From Toxonevra muliebris (lineage: Eukaryota; Arthropoda; Insecta; Diptera; Pallopteridae), in the NCBI GenBank assembly GCA_963691655.1, contig OY829328.1, positions 11,424,704-11,488,703 of the forward strand: a DNA stretch of 64,000 bases, in the 5' to 3' direction. Positions 47,501 to 60,530 of the stretch are shown here, piece after piece. The notes under the pieces are model-generated. The model did no database searches and had not been told where the DNA came from. It was given only the letters and a program-made list of their open reading frames with translations. Numbering within the stretch: the stretch's first letter is position 1; each line of letters opens with the position of its first letter. Made by a program: the position numbers and the translations under genes.

Positions 47501-49793
47501 ATCATAACAACAAGCTCTCCTCCTAGCTCCCGCACTATGGGCACCCATTCAAAAGTTAACTATCAAGTCAGTCGTACGCAAATTTACTTTCTATTAGCAA
47601 TCAGCAATGTACTCCGATGCATCATTAAAGAAACAAATTTTTTCTTGTACGTATTTATTGTAATTTATACGATCTATGGGTAGAAGCTATAAAAATCATA
47701 CATCTTACTACACAGGTATTAAACACAACTTTTTGTTCAATTACAACCGTCATAGACATTTTTAAAGTTATTTGCAGAGAAACCTTAAATAATGGAAATT
47801 TAGTTGTCTCAAAAAAAATTAATTTAATTTGCTACCATCTGAATAGATAACAAAATAATACTCTTACTTCAAGATACCTACTTTAGCATAATCTCATCTA
47901 TGTCTGCATAAAGTAAATGTGTTCTTATGTGTGTCTATGTCTGCTATTAAAGTGTTGATAAATTACCTCAAGGCTCAAGTGTCTAAAAGTACGTCACGTC
48001 TTCAACAATGTACCAATTAGATTCAAACGTAGAAAACTGAAGACAAATCTAATTAATTAAAAGTCAAATCAAATAATGTTTTCAGAACAGATACTTCGTT
48101 GCTGTTGTCCACTTCAGCAGTAGCGAGAATTACAGCGAAAAAAAAAAACGAATTTAAAAAGCAGAAAACCTGTTTGTTCCAACAAGTGCCCGAAAAAATG
48201 GCATTAAAGTGAGCATAAAACAAGTTTTTTTTCTGAAAGAGTCTGAATAGACCTCTAGCGATAGAAGCATGATGTCAGTTAAATTGAATTTAAGTCGATG
48301 GCTTTTTATAGAAAATTATAACCAGAGGAGGTTTGTTTTCCTGCTTTCATATCTTTTTTTAGTGTACGCTGAAATGTAATGGCAGCGTGTTCAAAAAAAA
48401 AAAACTTAAAAAAATGTGAAGCTAAAAATGTAACAGAACAAATTGAGGGTAATTTAAAAGTCAAATGCTATCGCCAGCAACTGATGTAATGAAGAAAAAG
48501 AGACAGGTAACAGTTGCTGCTATTATAAAGAAAACATCTTTCTCTTGTGCTTTATTTGCATATGTGTGTGTGTGCAGACTGGGCAAGGAAATTCATAAAT
48601 AGACAAGTGTGTAAATGTTTATGCTGTTGAGTTAAAATAGAAAAAGGAAACTAAGTTCATTTTTTTTTAAATAGCTTAACTTCAATTTAAACACTTCCTA
48701 CTTGAAATTTTATATTTAAACTAAAATTTTCCAAGATGATTTTAAAATAAGATATTTAGTTTTATTTACGTAAGCTTAAATAAATTATTTGAAATTATTT
48801 TAAGTACCTTTATAAATACATACATATACCCATTCGCCGATCTAGAGATTTCCTGAAAGGAGTTTTAAGTTTTTGGTCCATTAATTTTTTTTTTTACTTA
48901 TGACCAATGACTAAAATGTATGTAATTTTTGTCGGTAAGGGATGTTTAACCCTAGTCTCCCACCCCTTCCCTTTCCTATACTCTCGTCAATCTAAGTTCA
49001 ATTGTTTTTGTTCGTACCTACATATAGCGAAAATGTAAAATTTTTAATTTTATTTATGCATTTTGTTTTTGACACCAAAATATATTTTCATTTTCTAAGA
49101 AATAAAAAATGGTAGCAATTATCCTGAGCAGCAATTAAAATTTTCTGCATTTTAAACATTTTATTTACAAAACGGTTTTTCTACATGGAATTTTTTGCTT
49201 TTCTCATTTTTATTTCGCTATTTCATTTTACATTTCAGCATATAGAATCTTTTGATTGTTGCCACCATCACTACAACTACCACCACTTCGTTTTGTATAC
49301 AAATTTTCCACTTGTTTTCCCTAAAATAAGTGCCTTATACTCACTCGACGAGGTTTTTTTTTTTTAAATTACAATAATTTTTTTTTATTTTTGTTACCTC
49401 TGTTTGTTTGTTTTGTACATGTAGAGGAGAGTCGTCGGTTTTTGGGGTAGTGAGTAAATCAACTAGAGAATACTAGGTGAGCAAAATTCTTTATGGAGTT
49501 GCCGAAATTTTTCTGTTCCTCATTAGCTAAAGATATATAAACAGTTAAAGAAATATAATGACACTTTGCAAGCATTGATTGGTCAACATTTGTTGCTTTA
49601 AAAATAAAATTAAATTCATTTTAATTAGTCGACGAAATGCTTAAATATGAATTCCGATTGTTTCTGCTTTGATCTTCTTATATTAGCATATCTGAGAACT
49701 GCGTGGAGCAGCATAGTAGTTAGTATGCTAGCAAGAAGTTTTCTACAGTTTGCCTTGCAGCTCATTACACTTTTCTGCAAATGAAAACTTTTG
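44591..49793. other. Non-coding DNA, no gene seen
   Basis: Mostly AT-rich. Short open frames at 45807-46402 are of Phe/Leu/Tyr composition and unlikely to be real. ACTAGCCGAAAAATACCAGG at 46720-46739 begins a degenerate copy of the ACTAGC-type dispersed repeat; 46960-47110 is somewhat GC-richer, probably part of it. Confidence 0.5.
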
Positions 49794-50284
49794 AAAACGA
49801 GCAGAGACGGGACAAATGCACTTAGGGTAATGGGAAGTTGCTGAGTCCGAATCCGTGGTCCGTTTTGCTCTGTTACGTCACAAAAAACATTTTTTTTTTA
49901 ACCTGGCTCAGTAACGGCTCCGCTACAAGTTGCCATATGGCACCGCTAGGCATTACTGGGTTAAGTTAACAACGAGATAAAAGTTAACGAAGATAACGAG
50001 GATGAAAAAAATTACGAAAAAATTAATTAATTAAAGAAACAAAATTTTTTTTTTAAATTTTTAAAGTTAAAAAATAAAAAAAAACGAACATTTTTTTTTG
50101 TAAAAATGGATGTTTTGATGAAAAGAAATATGAACTGCATTTTTAATTTTTTTGTTTTTTCAATTTTAAAAAGTTTGATGTCAATAACAAAAAACTGTGA
50201 CGTAGCAGAGCAAAACGGACCACAGACTCGGACTCAGCGACCCCCCATTACCCTGAGTACAATTGTCCCGTCTCTGCTCATTTT
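49794..50284. mobile_element. 491-bp inverted-repeat (foldback) element
   Basis: The left arm 49794-49888 and the right arm about 50190-50284 are inverted copies, about 87% identical over about 90 bp, both starting AAAAYGAGCAGAGACGGGAC. Most differences are transitions. The spacer (49889-50190) contains a GC-richer stretch, GGCTCAGTAACGGCTCCGCT (49904-49923), and an A-rich tract. No target duplication could be fixed. There is no coding capacity; the class is unknown, although CAGAGACGGGACAA could be a hAT-like end. Confidence 0.7.
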
Positions 50285-53200
50285 TGGCTGTTGAACAGTG
50301 TTATTAATTAAATTTTGTATGTTCTTATGTATTATGTATACCATATGTGTGGGCATTCTCCTTTTCTATTAAAATTTAATTATTTATTGCTATTATTTAT
50401 GCAAAAGGAAAATAAGAAAAATCATTTTAAATATACTTTGAATGTAAATATAAAGTTATCTACAATTTATTAGATTTGAGTTAAATTAAATTTAATATTT
50501 TTGTTGACATTTTTAATAAAAAGTTTTCAGAGACATAAATACAAATGTATGTCTGAGGTTATGTGACATATGACGCACAACCAAAAAACAAGAAAAGATA
50601 AGAAAGTGTACACATATTTGTACTTTAGACAAGTTTATATTTGCATATTTATAATTAAAATTTGATTTTTAGTAAAATACTTTCTATGTATTTTCTTAGC
50701 ATGTTTATTTTCTACCTTAAAATAAGAAACAGTGAACGACATAAAGTTAGTAAAGAATCAAGTGGATCAATGGATTTATGTACTCAGAGAAATGCAATGA
50801 AGGTTGACTCAAATCAAACGGAATCTGACACGATAAAAGTGATGCAAGGTACAGACAGATTCACTGTCAGTTATCGAGAGAGAGCTCATTGATTTTGTAG
50901 CCGGTTGGCAGTCTTATACTCAACATAAAATTCGATGGAAAATATTTGTAATGATCATATTACATCATTCGGAATGATCTGAAATATCCAGAGTGGAACC
51001 AATGCTGCAATCTATAAGACATCAAACAAAATTATTCATTGGAACAGGTACTTTTTCGCTACAGGAGAAATGGCGACAGTTTTCTAAATTGTTGCAATTT
51101 TTAATGCAACTTAATGGTAATGCAAGTAAATAGAAAATGAACGGAATAGCGGTGAGGCTCTAGTAAAGGCCCTAGAAAAACAATTTTTTTTTTTTTAAAT
51201 AGATGACTGTTGGAAAGTAATGCTCTTAAGATGAGCTTTACTTATTATTTTTCCCTACCTGAAATTCTTAGGTCTCCTAAATAAACAAAGAAACTCGTAT
51301 TAAAATTCTCTCTTCTCTGTACTTCCTCTGCCCTGATTGAGTTTTGTTACCCGTTATCCGATCCGGTCCGATTAACTTAAAGTTACTGAAAGGGTAATTT
51401 TGCCTAACATTAGTAAGCCGAAACTGTATTTCTAAAGAGCATAAAAGTTTTCAATTTAATATTTACATGTTAGCTTATATGCATAACCAAATAAATTTGA
51501 GTTGAAAGTGGTTTGAAATAAACCTACATAAAGCAAACAAATAAGTACCTACCTGCAATTAGAAAAAAAAAATTATTTTATTTTTGTAACACAATAAAAT
51601 TTTATGTCTGGTATTATTCTTTCTTTCAATAAATTTGCATTAAGACTTACTTATTTACTGAATTGTAAGCATTCAGTTTGTATGTGGAGAATAAGAGCTT
51701 AATGTACAACAATAATAAACCAAAATATACATTTTCAATAAATATGCTTATGCCTAAAAAAAAAAAAAAAAAATAATTAAGAAGTAAATTGACCAGTCTT
51801 CAAAATAAAGTACAGAGCAAACAAAAAGATAATTGCATTAGTATTTTAGTTTATTCCGAGAACAATAAAATGTTAAATGTTGTAATCTCGAAAAGGAGAA
51901 GTTTTTGAAATAAAATATTCCTATGTTATAAATTGTACATACTTATATATGTGCCTAGTACACACTGATTAGGAAAACATTAATAATTGAAGTTTTAGAG
52001 AAGCAATTAGTTGAATGTAAATATATATTTTTTCTAGGAAGTATTAAAACTTAAGGGGTTATAAAAGTATGGAGGCAAAATTTGCAGTCATATACTAAGA
52101 GAATATTTTTATTTCATTCACTTTAAATAAATCGTTCTGAGGATTGCATACAACATACGTTTTGGGACCTTGGCTGTCAATTTGCTATTTTTTATATTTT
52201 TATTTCATGAAAAAATTTAATTCAGTAGTTATAGATATGTACGTCAACATAAGGTATTTCTTATATTAAAAAAAATTTGTTTAAAGTATGTCAATAAGCA
52301 TAATTCTGTTGGGTAGTTGATGGCCATAGTCATGTACAATAGAAATATTCATAGGCTCTCATGTTGTGTAGAGCTGCAGTATCAATTTCCTCTAATAAGA
52401 ATTTTTATGTGTCTCCATCAAATGAAAAATTTTACGTGTTGAATTTAGTAGAAAAAAAATTTATAAAATTTTTGAATCAGAAGAAAACTCAAAACACATA
52501 AATATTTTCTTCTAAAGCTAAATAACTCAACACAATTGCCAGGTATGAATTTGCTTTCGAAGTTTTTTGATTAAATTATTATGGATTTATGTGTTTTTAA
52601 TTTACAATATTTTTAAATTTTGAATACTTTTTCATAGGTGTGGTTTATATATTTACATATATGAATCCACATTGCAGTGCGAGTTAAAAGAAGGGTTGAT
52701 GGTGTTAGTAAATGCAATAAAATACGCAAATACTTTAGTGTATATTATTACCACCAAACACTTTTAGTCGCTCACATAGAAACGTTGGTCTCATTCATGT
52801 ACACATATGCAAGTATAAGATGCTGGATATGTAAAAAGTTATTTAAAAATAACACAAAATTAGTTTGAAATAAAGTCAATAATAAACTTTTAGATAAAAA
52901 GAAAAAGAAAAATCAATCAGAAGCTAAATAAAAAATTAATAAATTAAAAATCGTATGCAATTTTATACTTCTTTGCAACATTTACCATTGAAACTAAAAC
53001 AAGAAATGTTCTTGCTACAGAAAATGCACACACATATGCAATCGTGTTTATGAAATGTATACAGTCAGCAGTATATAGTAATGAAAAATAACGTAGTAAT
53101 ACCCTCCTGGCCCCAAGTGACGTTCGATTCGTTTTGATTGTTCAAGACAATTGATGAATCACCACTGAAACTGTGAGAGTTCTAGCATTGATTGCGTGTA

Positions 53201-53490
53201 TGTGTGTGTGTGTATGTTTGAGAGAGGGATAGCATTGCAGCAGAAGAATAATATTATTTGCAATTTTTATGATTTTCTACATGCTATAACGAGAGCTCGA
53301 GTAGTTGATATGAGTATGTATTGTAAAAAAAGTGTCAACAGAGTTATACAAGTAAACCTAACCATGTGTGTCGTGTGATGATGATGCAGTTGCCAGATGC
53401 AATGAAAATATCAGGGGTTGCAGCTATACATAAGTGAATAGCGGTGATATAAACGAATTTTTTTATATCTTATTTTATTTTATATTCCTA
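50285..53490. other. AT-rich non-coding DNA, no gene seen
   Basis: Poly-A tracts (51188-51197, 51756-51772) and a (TG)n stretch (53196-53214). No coding signal. Confidence 0.5.
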
Positions 53491-54103
53491 TATATTCTAC
53501 ATTCAGGCATAGAGCAAAATAAAACTGCTGATCTTTTGGCTAAAAAAGGTTCAGCAGCCGAATTTTGTGGACTTGAACCATGCATCGCCATTGGTGATGG
53601 ATTGGTGGAAGGCCTGATAAGACAGTGGATAAATCTGAACATTGTAAAAGATGGAAAGAGGCCACTGACTGCAGGCAGGCAAAGACGGTCGTGAAGTGGT
53701 TGCGCCGTGAGTCAGCCAAAGTCGTCGGACTAAATCGGATGACCTTGAGCTGGCTAACAGCGTTGACTACGGGTCGCGGTCAGTTCCGGTATCACCTCAA
53801 GAACATGAAACTTGTTGAGGATGATACCTGTAGGTTGTGTCTGGAGGAGCTGGAAATGGCGGCGCACTCACTGTGCCAATGTCCAGCGTTGGCGAGCAGA
53901 AGGTTGGCAATCTTGGGTCATCGATACGTAGATGAATCTGAGATTGGCCACCTGGCCTATAAGGATATGCTCGCGTTGACGCAGGATGCCAATACTCGCA
54001 GCTTGCTTGTTTATGAGTGCTTAGAGTAGAGGCATCAGGCGGTAGGGGACGAAAAGGGTCTGATTCGGCTAATCTCCGAACTAATAATAATAATTATATT
54101 CTA
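53491..54103 (+). mobile_element. 5'-truncated LINE 3' end (RNase H + CCHC)
   Basis: The body spans 53500-54094, flanked by 9-bp direct repeats TATATTCTA (53491-53499 and 54095-54103). It opens inside an RNase H domain at HSGIEQNKTADLLAKKGS (from 53500) and shifts frame between about 53625 and 53660. It then continues as CRQAKTVVKWLRR, RYHLKNMKLVEDDTCRLCLE and AHSLCQC to a stop at 54027-54029. CRLC...H...C is the C-terminal zinc knuckle. A short 3' UTR ends in (TAA)n (about 54083-54093). RNase H, CCHC and the TAA tail fit the I/R1/Loa group. One frameshift makes it dead, though it is otherwise well preserved. Confidence 0.85.
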
Positions 54104-54363
54104 ATACCTTACCGTTCTTGTGGTCCCGAAGGAGATTATTTTAAAAATTTATAATTATAAATTATTTATTAGCTTCAATAATTTTTATTATTATTTTTTT
54201 TGTTTGAATAATCCAAATTATTCATTTTATTGTAATAAATTATTTATCTTTGCTATCAAGTTTGCGGTTGAATGATTTCAATTTAAAACTCTATATGAAT
54301 ACTTAAATTAATTATATAAATTCAATATGTTTCTAAATATTCAATATGAAATTCTTATTTCAG
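54104..54363 (+). other. AT-rich stretch ending in a candidate splice acceptor
   Basis: The stretch is very AT-rich and ends with ATTCTTATTTCAG at 54351-54363, a reasonable polypyrimidine tract plus CAG. CTAAAT (54332-54337) could serve as branch point. If used, the exon starts at 54364 and the DNA to the left is intron. A transcription start instead of a splice site cannot be excluded. Confidence 0.45.
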
Positions 54364-54789
54364 CAACAAAATTGAAATTCGGACAACCATACCCTCTTCA
54401 TATCTGCTAAATAGATTTATGCACAATCCCAAGCCCACAAAGATGTAAAATTATAAGATACCAAACCAACAATAATCAAAAGTAGCATAATAATCCAAAT
54501 GATGCGAAATGATGAGTTTAGGAGATGAAACAGATGAAACCACAGAAACAAATGCAATTAAATTACTATTGCCATTATCATTGGAACAATTATGTGCATC
54601 ATTAAAGAAAGTGCGCATTAAGAATAAAAGGTAGTAAATTGAGTACTGAATGAAGTGAACTAATGACATCAGTTTCAATCAAATCACAGCAAATCGACAC
54701 AAACCGGAAACCAAACCAATATCAATCCAAACCAAACCAAACCAACTTATCAGGAAATACCAAACGTTAATACGTTAATATATCACAAA
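54364..54789 (+). other. Probable 5' UTR of the large exon
   Basis: 426 nt between the candidate acceptor and the start codon, with CAAACC-rich, relatively T-poor sequence near the 3' end (54690-54760). Several short upstream ATGs occur, including an ATG-TAA minimal upstream frame near 54443, which would be expected to reduce initiation at the main ATG if transcribed. Confidence 0.45.
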
Positions 54790-56939
54790 ATGCTGGCTAA
54801 CATATTACTTATGCTGGCCATGCTAATACTAATACAAACAAATTATAATCAAGTTTTCAATGCAACGTCCGCATCAGCAGTAGCAGCGGCAGCAGCAGCA
54901 AAATCAAATGACAAACCCACAGATACATTTTACATACGACATGGACGATCAAAGGTGCGACACTCAAATGAAAAGGAGCAAATATTGCGTAGTTTGCTTG
55001 CAGCTACTAACACGAATATAACGCATGATACAGCAGCAGTTGGTATGAGTTATGATAATGAGCTTAGTAGTGCGACAGTAATTGGCAGAGGTAATTCTAC
55101 TCCACGTAGATTGAGTAGTATGATGGTGTCAAGCAGCAGTAGCAGCATAATACCCAGCGGCAACGGGCATTTATTTGGCAGTGAATATTGGCAGAATTCA
55201 GATGCAAATGGTACGATGATTGCAAATCATCATGTTCCAACACCACCACCACCACCACCCCCAGCAGCACCTATTGCCAAACCACATTTGCTAGGATCAG
55301 CAGCAGCTTCAGTAGCAACATCAGCATTGTCATCATCGCCAGCAGCAGTAGCAGGTGACTTAAGTTATCATCGCAGTAAAACCATACCACCCCCTACATT
55401 GGCACCTGATTCTGTTACCGCTTTGGTTCCGGTAACGCATAAAATTCGGAAATTGCATATGAAGAAAATAATGGAGAGAATACGCAATCGTGTGGACAAG
55501 CGACTGGGTATTACAAAAGTTTCGAAAAATCATCGTAGTTTAGTTGAAGCTGAACATATGCAAGGCAGACCAACAGATGTAAATGAAGATGATGATGACG
55601 ATGATGAAAACGACGATTTGATGATGGGTGGTGAGTTGAATGAGGTTATGCAAATGGCAGATGAATTGGATTTAGCGGATAACAACAAAAATATCAACCA
55701 CAACAATGACAATTCATTTGCGGACGACGCATATCAAAATGATGAAGAATATGTAATGACAACGACATCAACAGCATCTAGCATAACATTAAAGCAGCAA
55801 CAGCAGCAGAATGAGTTGACATATATTGGAACATTTGCACCAGCACCCGATGATGATGGCGATGTTGAAGCAGACTTTCATTTGAATGAAATCAATGAAG
55901 TGACCACAGTGCAACCTGAGGACCCATACGCAGGCAGTAGCGAAGTCAGAAAAAAAGCGTACAATGAGTTGACAAATCTCACGCCTCCACCCAAAAATTA
56001 TGCCACATCAACAATTTTGCATAAGCTTCCAATGCAAAAATTAAGAAAATGGCGCATGAATAAACCAACGTTGCTAAGATTAGATGAATCTAATGAAACC
56101 GATTACTCATTCAGCAAACATTTCGATGCATTAAATACAGCAGAAGATGATGATGAATTACAGAGCGATGCTGCTAATGAGGCGACACCACCAGACACGT
56201 ATGAGTTCGATAGTGTTCAAGATATGAGTGAATTGATGTCAATGGAAAATAACAATAACTCTAGAACAGCAACTACAGAAGAGCAACAGCAGCAGTTGGG
56301 TATTGGCAATGGTAAAAGGCATTCACCAATACGCTTGGCACATATGGATAACAATGAAGTGGTTTACTCTTCGGAAGCGCCCACATTGCGTACCACCGAT
56401 TACATTAACTTATCTGAAACACATTCCCTTGGACCTAGTCAAGCGCTTGCTAGTACCAGCGTTGGTGGCATTGCTATGGATCGGCAGCAAGCGTTGGATA
56501 TTGAAGAGATAAATTTTGATGATGTTGGCCTTTCGGAAAACTTTGAAGATGGCACCATGGATGATGGTCATATGATTGATAACCATAATGCAAATGGTTT
56601 TCCTTTAAGTACAGGCGATGGCTCGGATAGTGGTGGCGGCGATGATGAGTCTGAAGGATATGAAACAAATCGTTACCTGGCGGGTGTTGTTGATGCTGCC
56701 AATGAAGATGAAATCTACGATTGGGATGAAATATCACGAAATAATCGTCGAAATTTAATGCGTGGTCGCGATGTCGTCACAAAATTTCTACAAATTGTTG
56801 AGACACAACATTCACTCGGTTCGAACTGTGAAGCGGGCACATCGTTAAACCTCGGTGAGGGTGTGGTGGATCGTTATGCACAGGATCGTTTTCGTGTCGA
56901 GGCAGAGGTGGCGGTCAACCGTGCCAATATGCTGACGAG
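54790..56939 (+). CDS. First coding exon of a secreted/membrane protein, possibly a GPR158-like receptor
   Basis: The exon opens at ATG 54790 in the context CACAAAATG, a good fly start, and stays open for 717 codons. It ends at the donor CGAG|GTAAGT, so the last coding base is 56939 (phase 2) and the apparent stop at 56941 is intronic. Residues 1-24 form a signal peptide-like stretch (MLANILLMLAMLILIQTNYN). Then follow an Ala run (about 30-37), a Pro run (about 151-158), a basic helix (KIRKLHMKKIMERIRNRVDK, about 217-236), an Asp run (about 266-274), Gln runs (about 335-339, 498) and many Asn/Asp/Ser stretches: mostly disordered and acidic. There is one Cys (residue 680). The last 70 residues (RGRDVVTKFLQIVE...DRYAQDRFRVEAEVAVNRAN) look conserved. 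NC..G followed by a helix with A..AVNRANMLTR recalls the ectodomain start of class C orphan receptors such as GPR158/179 and their fly relatives; this is recall, not a search. The rest lies beyond the window. Confidence 0.8.
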
Positions 56940-59900
56940 GTAAGTTATTATTGGAAATATTTTACAGTAAGAAAAATAAAAACAAAGAAAAACAAACAAA
57001 GAATGAAAATCGATTTAAGTATTTATGAAAATAGATTTTTTTCTCTTAAAATACTTTTTATTAATCTAGTTTTCAATATTACCTTTTAAGTTTTCAACAA
57101 ACTTATTCTTTGAATTCTTTCGGAAACGTAATACGCACATATATTTTATTTCCTTGCCTTGACAATAATTTAACTGAAATTTCATTACATTAAGTTTCAT
57201 TCTTGTTTAAAAACCCATGAAATTAATGTACCTTGTTAAGGAAAAGCAGAACAAAACTACATCAACAACAACAACAAAATAATAATAATAATAAAAATAA
57301 TAATCTAAGCCAAGACAAACTTTCTACCCCCATCTCCAATGCAATGACTCGATATCAAATCGAAAAAATTGAACCACTCCTAGTCAGTTTTGCCTTCAGT
57401 TTCAGTATCAGTGCCAATACATTTCTTGCAGAATTGTATGCTTGTGTTGATAAAAGTTCGATTACTTTTCTTCAAATAAATAATAAAGAGAAAGAAGAAG
57501 GAAGAAAAATACTTTGATGAGTCCTTCTACTGCTACTATTGTGTATACATACGAACATATGTATGTACGAGCATATATGTATTTGTGTATATGTCCAATG
57601 TGTACTAATATCCAAAAGATTTTTCCAACATTTGACATTTCAAGGGTATTCGATTCAATACGAAATCATGTCATGTTAAACCAAACACAGAAAAAAGTGT
57701 TGTACTGTAGTTGATAGTAGCTAGTTGTATCAAAAACGGATGCGGTATACTCGTAACTACTTATACCTTTGTGTATGAATGTATCCAATATATATATATG
57801 TATATATATATACATATGTAAGAATAGCTGATTTATGTATATAAGTAAGTGTGCGTCTTGTGTGTCTGTGTGTATATGTGTGTTTACAAAAGTTTTGATT
57901 TCATTTTGGTTTGCTAAAATAACAACTTTTGCTATTTGGAGACATTTTGAGGTAGAATTTAGTATTTCACTACTCTTTCTACTCTTTTGGTTGTTTCTCC
58001 TACCCACCAAATATACTGAATAGACGAAAGTTTATTTTTGGGTGTGGTTTTGGTTAAAGAATTGTATGCATGCGTTGTTGTTGTTTTGTTTGTTGCTATT
58101 CTCTAAAAACCAAACGATTGAGTAATCGAAGTACCGCATTACCGATAACATTGTCAGTTATTTTTTTTTTATTTATTTTTTTTTTTTTTTTGTTAAAGTA
58201 TTAGATTTATTGTATTTTAGTAAATGCAGAGTACAGTAAAAGACATCGCTTAAATTCCACATAAAATATGCAGCGGGAGATTTGGTAGCAAAAGCATGAT
58301 ATTCATAGAAGAAGTAGGAAGGGAAACATCGGCAACAACAGCAGTACGAAAGTAATTTTTTGTGTAATTCCATGTCTATATATAAATAGCAAAAGCTTAA
58401 ATACGCAAATGTCCCCGAGTAACTGTGACAATAAACATTTTATTTATGTATATGTATGTATGTGTTGCTTACTTTTTATATATTCACCATATTTACCGAA
58501 AAGTTTATTTTACTTTACGACCATTTGGTATACTTACCTACATAAGTTCATTCATTTTTGCTCTGCTATAACTTTTAATGCCAGCAATATCATTAAAGTA
58601 GGTAGATAAATATAGTCAAAACTTAAATGCTATAAAAGTAAATTCTTAAGTTTATACGTACATATATAGCAAACCCAAAGGGAGGGAGAGTTTTGGAAAT
58701 ACCCATATAGTGCAACTTGATTATTGTGAGGGCATTAAAACTATTGGTTTTTTAAAGAATGCTTGTTTTTCCCGGGAATCGTAAAATTTACGTTAGGCAC
58801 CTCATACATCATTTGTATATAACTCGTGAGCTCTGACTACGATGACATACTCAGGTTTTTGAGATATTTACAATTGAAAATTTTAGAAAGTTCTAACCAA
58901 TTAATATTTACAGCAGCATTTTAGAAAAAGGTTACGGCAGTAGCTATTTCTACTTAAGGTAACCTATTTTATGAGTTAAATGTTTTTAGCACATTTTGAA
59001 CCTGGACTTAATTAGGTCCATCTTGAGTTTAAACATGTATATCTTTTTTGTTTCTTGACGAATCGATCTGAAACTCCATGACTTCTTGTTTTCTGAGCAC
59101 AAAATTTGTTTCAATCGGAATAAGTTGACATAACAACTTTTTTTTATTGTCTCAACCTCTAAAGTTACCCCCTGTTCCTAAAAAAGCCCAGGTGTTTATT
59201 TTGTGTATTGTTAAATTAGTAACAAATTATTTTGAATTTGAGGTTTATTCAAATGCAAAATATAATTTTGGGGTTTAAGGAAAATATATATATAAAAAAA
59301 AGATATATGTATGTATGCGTAAATACATACACACACATACATACAAATTATTGCCACATCTATGTGTTTTGCTTATGTAATTATAAACCGTTTGTCTGAT
59401 CTCAGTCAAATTTGGTGTTGAGATGCATTTGTATATATGTCAAGTTGTGGGCTATAAAATGTGACCGTATCTCAAAGTGGGTGTGGCTTTTTGCAAAAAT
59501 CCAATATCTTCGAATATCATATCAAGCTAAAGTAATAAAATTGTGATCCGCTGGTGAACAATGAAATATATAAAAAATCATCTCTTTGAATCATTTTAAG
59601 CAATTTCTGAATTAAAATTTATAAGTCGGAATGGAACAAACTGATTCTTAAAAATATTTTTCATATTGAATTTAACTAAAAATTACTTAATAGTTCCAAA
59701 TTGGTATTACACTAAGAAACGTTATTAATTTCAATTAATATTTTAATAAAAAAAAATATTTTTGGATTTTAAAATGCAAAATTTTAAACTCAAATTAAAA
59801 AAAAAATTTCAAGTTTATTTAAACTTTGAACTTAAATTCCACAAAAACTCTCTAAACAAAGGGTCAATCCGAATTACCTCCAACCATCACCTATTTTATC

Positions 59901-59995
59901 ATAATTACAACTAAAAAACTTTCATTAATTGAAACTGTATAGTTTTTCTAAATTTTGTAATTTTGCAAACACCTCATTTGCTGGTAATTCGAATC

Positions 59996-60397
59996 ATCGA
60001 TCCGAATTATATGCAAGTAGAAAAACGCATGCTGTTAATTCGGATCGATATTAAAAGTAAATTTTTTTCTTAGTATATTTTCTAAAATGGTGCTTATTTT
60101 TACCAAACTATAGCAGAATGTTTAGTGAAGAAAACCCTATATAAATTATATAAATATACTTACCAGCACAAAAGTTATTATTGTTATAAAATTTGTGGGT
60201 TTCTTATATTATTTGCTAAGGTTTTGTATGAAAATTCAACTGATTAATTTGAAATAATTAAAATAAGTGTTGCATACTATTAAAAAGAGGAAATAATCTT
60301 CGTTCGTTTCGAAAAAAAAACGTAATTTTAAAAAATACCAAAGAAAAGTTATTAGCAAAACAAAATCGAACCGAATTGTGAACATCGATCCGAATTA
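59996..60397. repeat. Recurrent ATCGATCCGAATTA motif
   Basis: The 14-mer ATCGATCCGAATTA occurs at 59996-60009, inverted at 60036-60049 and direct at 60384-60397, with a shorter TCAATCCGAATTACC at about 59863-59877. Three exact 14-bp copies in 400 bp of very AT-rich intron are not expected by chance. It is probably subterminal repeats of an unrecognised transposon. Confidence 0.7.
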
Positions 60398-60485
60398 CCC
60401 TCATTTACGTTATGCTTTTTAAAAAGGTGCTTATTTTTACCAAACTATAGCAGAATATTTAGTGAACAAAGCCCTATATAAATTT
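60089..60485 (+). repeat. Direct 58-bp repeat pair
   Basis: GGTGCTTATTTTTACCAAAC... at 60089-60147 recurs at 60426-60485 with about five differences (337-bp offset). Both copies include CTATAGCAGAAT and CCCTATATAAATT. With the ATCGATCCGAATTA motifs they suggest a tandemly duplicated segment or two overlapping old insertions. Confidence 0.75.
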
Positions 60486-60530
60486 TCCGCAATAAAATGC
60501 TGTAATAGGCCATAACTATCGTTTTATTCA

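Noticed and set aside
49700..49735. tRNA-like A-box AGTAGTTAGTATGC
   Set aside because: No B box at the right distance downstream, so not called a tRNA or SINE.
57233..57517. 94-codon open frame after the large exon
   Set aside because: Gln/Asn runs come from a CAA/AAT microsatellite; no acceptor site joins it in frame to the exon.
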